Origin: Cannabis sativa
Lineage: Eukaryota; Streptophyta; Magnoliopsida; Rosales; Cannabaceae
Reading direction: 5' to 3'
DNA length: 64,000 nt
Assembly (NCBI RefSeq): GCF_029168945.1
Contig: NC_083604.1
Span: forward strand, 68,030,211 to 68,094,210
Shown one piece after another: positions 59,418 to 64,000 of the stretch. The notes below the pieces were generated by a model. The model ran no database searches, was not told the origin of the DNA, and worked only from the letters and a program-made list of their open reading frames with translations. How positions within the stretch are numbered: the first letter of the stretch is position 1; every line of letters begins with the position of its first letter. Position numbers and translations under genes: made by a program.

Positions 59418-60651
59418 TGTTACGAATTTTATGTTTATTACGCAAGTGTACGCAATCAAGTAATATCTCACGCAAGTGAGGTCGAACCACAGGGAATTGG
59501 ATTAAGAACTACTAAACTATACTTATGATTCTATTTGGTAAAATAATAAGTTTGCAATTTGAAAGTAAATAACTCAGAAAATTAAAGAGAAAATAAACAA
59601 AGATTAATCAAGATGAGAGATTAGGGAGGTGAATCCTGTTGATAAGCTACCAATGTTAATACCTAATTGCTATCCTTATCTCAATGTGAATGACAGATTA
59701 TAAATTAACCTAACTCTTTTCAGATCTTTTAGGTTCTAAATAATATGTTCTCTAATTAACTTCTTAATTAAATCAACACAAAATCAGCATTAAGCAATAA
59801 TCTTTTCGTCACTGAGGCTATGTAAATACTTTCGTTTCACATCAAAACCTAGACTATCCAAATTTTAGCATTCTCAATTCTCACTTTTCAGATTTCGAAT
59901 TGAGATCATTAAACATGTAAAAGGTGATCAAGCTTGCACATGGAATTAAACACAAATATAGATAGTATTCACACATAAGATGGAAGAATGGCAATTATTT
60001 ATTAACTAGGCATAAACTTAAACAACATTCATCATCCTCCCTTATTGGGAAATTTAGTTCAACATAACTCTAAAAACATCCATGATTAATTCATAAACAA
60101 AAACAAACATAAAGAAGAATTTAAGGGTAAAAGAAAAAAACTAGAAGGTGATACCGCTCCGGGTCTTCAAGATAGCTTCCTCTCCACTTGCATCCACTAT
60201 TTAGGTCTATTTCTGCTTGCTTTGACCTTCAGTGTCGTATTCCTTATATAGGGATGAGAAGTGTGCCTCCAATTTGAGAAAAAACCAAAATTAGGTCAAA
60301 TCTGCGATTTCCGTACCAAGTCGCGACTAGCATTTAAGCTAGTCGCGACTACAGGCAAACCTCAAAAATCGAAGGTTCTGCCAAACCTCGAAGTCACGAC
60401 CAGAGTCGCGACCAGGAAAAAGGGTCGCGACCTGGCTCTCTGGAAGTCGCGACTACTGATGCGTCTAGAGCTGAATTTTCCAATTTTTTCCAAGTTTGTC
60501 CCAGTTTTTCACCATTTGACTGAATTCGAACTTTAACACCCCGGGAACCTGAAATAATGAAAATCAAGCGTAAAACTGCTCCAAAAGACACCAATAGACG
60601 AGATAATGTTAACTTTAAAGACCCGAAACATAGGCTAATTATAACCTAACA
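59418..60651 (-). repeat. 5' LTR of the Athila-like element
   Basis: Contains five intact GTCGCGAC palindromes and one decayed copy between 60319 and 60451. The decayed site differs from that in the other LTR. Confidence 0.92.
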
Positions 60652-61169
60652 CTTACTCACTATGATTGAGTACTTGACTTGCTATGTGTGGGCATCTCAC
60701 TCTTTCACTCAAGGTTCGAATATGGAAGAACAATGAAGGAGACTGAAATCACTAAGGAATGAACTCTCTCATCTAGGTTGGTTGAATAGTCAGGTTGACA
60801 TTAGTTTAACAAATTGTCAAGAGGATGAGATGAGAGCATCATGTTCCTTTTATATTGTTTCAACTAGGGCTTAGGGCTGAATTATATGGATTAAAAAAGA
60901 ATAAAATATTGGGCAAAAATTAACTTCATGGCCGTACACTTAATGGACCAATTTCTAGTTAGATTTTTGTCACTTTATCTAAACTACTTATTCTTCTTTT
61001 CAATAATACTATATTTTTCAATTCAATCATATAAATGCCAAAACTATTTATTTAATAATTATGATTGATTACTAAATAAAATTGTCATTTATGTAATATA
61101 TTAATTAGACCATGCAAAGTCTCTTAATTAACAAATTGACCCCAAAACTTCTTTTCTCTACAATTAAGC

Positions 61170-63183
61170 CACTACTAGAAAATTGGGTTTTAATGGCACA
61201 CATTGAGTGACTCTAAAACTATATAGTGACACTTCAACGCGCGTCACTAATGAGGGTGACTGGAAAGACAGTTTTTAGTGACACTTCACACATGTCACTG
61301 AACCCTTTTACATTCATTTTTTCCGCGTCACTATAGGCATATAGAGTCAGGTTTTGTCAGACTAAAAAGGTAACAGCCACCCACATGAAGTGTCACTATA
61401 TCCTTTTTTTTTCTTCTTTTTTTTTCTTTTTTATTACTATTTTTGGAGATATAGTGATGTTAGGTTATTTTTAGTATTAATTTAAGATTAATTTTAGTAT
61501 ATTTTTAATTGAGTTTTAATCGTGTTTGGAGCATTTTTACGCTTGTTATCTTTTATTTTTGCAGATTTAAAATAGAAGAAGATTAGAAAAATATCAGAGA
61601 AAAAGATGGGAAAAAGATAAAAAAATATCATGATATTTAAAATAGAGAAAATTGTGCAAGCCGAAACTTCAAGCCTGAATTCGACGGTGTTCTGATTGGA
61701 TTTTGGAAAAAGTTAAAACATGAAAGTTCTAGATCTCTCTTTTATCTTTCCGGAACATCTTGAATCGTCCAATTCCGAGCAATATTGAGAGAGTTATGGC
61801 CAAAATACTATCAGTCAACGCAGCAGAAAAAAAATATCTCGTTTGAGGTTTCCTAAAAATTTAAATCCGAATGGGAATTTAAATATTGCGTTTTTTCCAT
61901 ATTTTTAGGCTTTCAATGCCTATATAAATAGAAGAATGGAGTTGATTTCATCAAGCAATTTGAGAGAGAAAAACAGAGAGAATACAGATGCAAAGTGGAG
62001 AGATCAACTGCAATATTGGAGGCATTCTTCAGAGGGTTTTCAGCATTCTTCTCTTCTCTATTTTCATCTCTTTTCTTTAAAGTTAATATGTGTAATTGTG
62101 CTTCAATGAACATGAGTAACTAAACACTTTATTAGGGTTAGATGGATATTGTTTGACATTGTTTATGGTTTTAATATAATTTATTTTCCCCCTAATTTCT
62201 ATGTATTCTATTTTATTTGTGCTTAATTACTTTTAATTGCCTGATCACCAATTATCTGTCTATGAGTTTGATGCGAGATCTGAGAAGTGAGTGTCGAATA
62301 TGCTATAGTTAAATAGAACTGAATTTTGATATAGGACGAGAGTACCTATATGGTTTAGATAGCTTATAGGGTTTCTGTGTTTAATGCCTGTTGCATGTTA
62401 AATTTATCACGAGAGTAGAAAGTTTGCATGTAATTGAGATTTATATATCTGAGAAGACTATAAATTACCTTAGTAAACCTGCTATTGCATAGAAATTAAT
62501 ATTAGGAAAATAATCATATTAGGTCATAATCAATAGAAACAATTGAAATCAAAGCCCTAGTTTTTTATTAACTTTCAATTTTCTTGAATAATTGTTTCTT
62601 ACTAGTTTCTTATTTTTAATTCTTTCTTAATTTTCATTCAACCAAATAGAAGTAAAGGTTTAATTTTAAAGTACTTAACTGCACTCCCTGTGGGATCGAC
62701 CTCACTCCTGGTGAGTTTTACTACTTGAAACGATACGTACACTTGCGTGTGCAAAATATCGCAACAAGTGACACACAAAAAGTGCCACTACATTAAATAT
62801 TTTCCTACAAAAAATAATATTTAATTATTTTAATTCAAATTTTATATATTATAAATTTTAATTTATATTAATTATATACAAATACAATTAAATATAACAA
62901 TAATAATTTTAATTAAGTGAACAATATTTTGTATTAATCATTTTTCCAAAATCACAGTTTACAAATGAACAATTTTTTTACCAATACTAATCTTTTTTCA
63001 TACAAAAAATCCAAATGTACAGTATGAACCCAACCAAAATAAATATCAACACTTCAAACCCTATAAATAAGAAATAAAATTAAAGTTACAAACTCAAACC
63101 CAGTTACAAAATACATTTCTGAAAAAAATTGTTCATTTTCTAAACATGAATAGTCTAGATCGAACACGAGCCCAGCTCTAAAT
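61170..63183. mobile_element. Possible CACTA-like element interrupted by a solo LTR
   Basis: The left end CACTACTAGAAAATTGGG is followed by 'agtgacactt/gtcactaa' words, resumed after the solo LTR with 'agtgacacacaaaaagtgcc'. The matching right end (TTTTCTAGTAGTG) was not found in the window, so the element is either longer or truncated; the end given is arbitrary. Confidence 0.45.
61458..62766 (+). mobile_element. Solo LTR, Athila-like, with perfect TSD
   Basis: 1309 bp, starts TGTTAGGTTATTTTTAG, ends AAAATATCGCAACA, perfect duplication AGTGA (61453-61457, 62767-62771). It is a close relative of 24689-26089. The TATATAAATAG at about 61920 is a likely TATA box. No internal region remains. Confidence 0.92.
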
Positions 63184-64000
63184 TGTTGGGTTTTATGCCC
63201 TAGATAAAACTCATTGCAATCTGATTAGTTATCAATTTAGAAATGAAGTATGATTACATGTATGTTACATGTTTATGGTTTAATACATATACTTGATATA
63301 TGCACAAAATCAGTTAAATCCAGAATATATAGTTATTCACAATTACAGTATCGTCAATACAGTGGAATGTGATTGTGATTATATGATTCAAAAGATTTGG
63401 TCCCTGTTCATCAGTGTTTTGGATTTACACTGATGTGATAATCAGCGATGAAGTATACTTACACTTGGAGTAAGTGTTATGTTCTTTTCAGAACATTGGC
63501 AAAGTATACTGGTTTCGAATGCATGGAGTATGCATTGGACTGGACCGATATTGAACTTGGTTAAAGATATTGTAAACTTACCGTTGTATCTTTCCAAGTC
63601 AATGTCAGAAGTTGATCTTAGATTAAGAGAATCTAAATCCTGATATGCTTAGGCTCAATCTCAGGAGTGCTATTCTTGTTCTTTGATTTATTAGTTAAAG
63701 CCTACCTTTGGGTCAGGATAATACATATATTTTGGGAACATGATAGCATAACTGAATGGGAGTGCTAAACATAAATATGGAAATCTATAGCTTCTACTGG
63801 TGTATAGAAGTAAAGTGATGATTCCTTTTGAGGTTAGTTAAATAGAAGTAAATGGATGAGATCTTGTTTCAGTGACTATATATTAGATCACTAAAACATC
63901 ATTTACAGGTAACTAAGTGTTCAAATGGGCAAAATACATTGAGGGGTGTAAACGGTAAATTGGTCCCATCTCGATGTAAATCATCTATATAGAGGATCTC
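63184..64000. repeat. LTR-like sequence running off the window
   Basis: Begins TGTTGGGTTTTATGCCCTAG, a common form of Copia LTR start. It continues without coding frames to the window end, so neither element type nor orientation can be confirmed. Confidence 0.45.

Larger units (their letters stand above)
54365..60651 (-). mobile_element. Nearly intact non-autonomous Athila-like element (gag-protease only)
   Basis: 6287 bp on the minus strand, LTRs 54365-55598 and 59418-60651 (both 1234 bp), perfect 5-bp duplication CTTAC (54360-54364, 60652-60656). LTRs start TGTTAGGTTAT and end AAATTCGTAACA in element sense. A PBS reading TGGCGCCGTTGCCGGGG on the minus strand abuts the 5' LTR, and a PPT (TTTGGGGGATTT on the minus strand) abuts the 3' LTR. 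Gag and protease are present, but RT, RNase H and integrase are absent. This architecture matches TR-GAG-type non-autonomous elements. The two LTRs differ at about 17 positions by eye, mostly transitions, so the insertion is recent. Confidence 0.92.
54114..61169. repeat. LTR-like sequence split by the Athila-like element
   Basis: Covers 54114-54364 and 60652 to about 61169. It starts TGTTGGAAATATTTTACC directly at the break in the Copia protease. On the minus strand the same end reads as a Copia LTR end (AAAATATTTCCAACA), without a PBS next to it. It is probably a solo or partial LTR. The far boundary and duplication were not found. Confidence 0.45.

Noticed and set aside
59269..59490. An N-terminal extension of the Athila-like gag from an ATG within the LTR
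   Set aside because: The open frame crosses the LTR end and PBS. The same LTR start also gives a short ORF at 54216-54437, so the extension is accidental.

Overview
This is nuclear DNA of a flowering plant, most likely a eudicot. The signs are high AT content, spliced genes with canonical GT-AG introns, a MIKC-type MADS-box gene, an intronless legume-lectin receptor kinase, and dense, nested plant transposable elements (Ty1/copia, Ty3/gypsy, LINE, CACTA-like, TRIM). I cannot name the species from sequence alone. There is no bacterial, phage or CRISPR signature.

Layout. 1-3990: AT-rich DNA with a small CACTA-like element and a 5'-truncated LINE. 3988-15961: a small two-exon host gene split in its first exon by an almost complete 10,979-bp SIRE-like Copia element (LTRs 4013-5235 and 13767-14991, TSD CTCAT). 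That element carries an extra sense-strand ORF between pol and the 3' LTR. 17538-19490 (minus): an intact L-type lectin-domain receptor kinase. 20184-21480: a hAT-like repeat. 22054-29141: a decayed Tat-type Ty3/gypsy element broken by a solo Athila-like LTR (24689-26089). 29599-30242: a two-exon E2 ubiquitin-conjugating-enzyme-like gene whose catalytic Cys position is His. 30430-34090: a LINE cut by a 1.5-kb CACTA element that carries a DUF295-type gene fragment and a (CT)73 tract. 34733-39240: nested CACTA-like elements, a LINE tail, MITE-like repeats and a Cassandra-type TRIM with 5S rRNA sequence. 42328-50382: a seven-exon MADS-box gene of the AGL17/ANR1 clade, with a long first intron and TE-laden later introns. 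51280-64000: a degenerate Copia element with a CACTA MITE in its gag, an LTR-like sequence split by a nearly intact gag-protease-only Athila-like element (54365-60651, TSD CTTAC), a solo LTR with perfect TSD AGTGA, and an LTR-like sequence running off the window.

Three host genes look intact: the lectin receptor kinase, the AGL17-clade MADS gene and the E2-like gene. They have no evident shared pathway; the window is a gene-poor, transposon-rich stretch. The observations most worth following are the Cys-less E2, the captured ORF in the Copia element, the gene-carrying CACTA element, the two-stop gag-protease frame of the non-autonomous Athila-like element, and the GTCGCGAC cluster in its LTRs.
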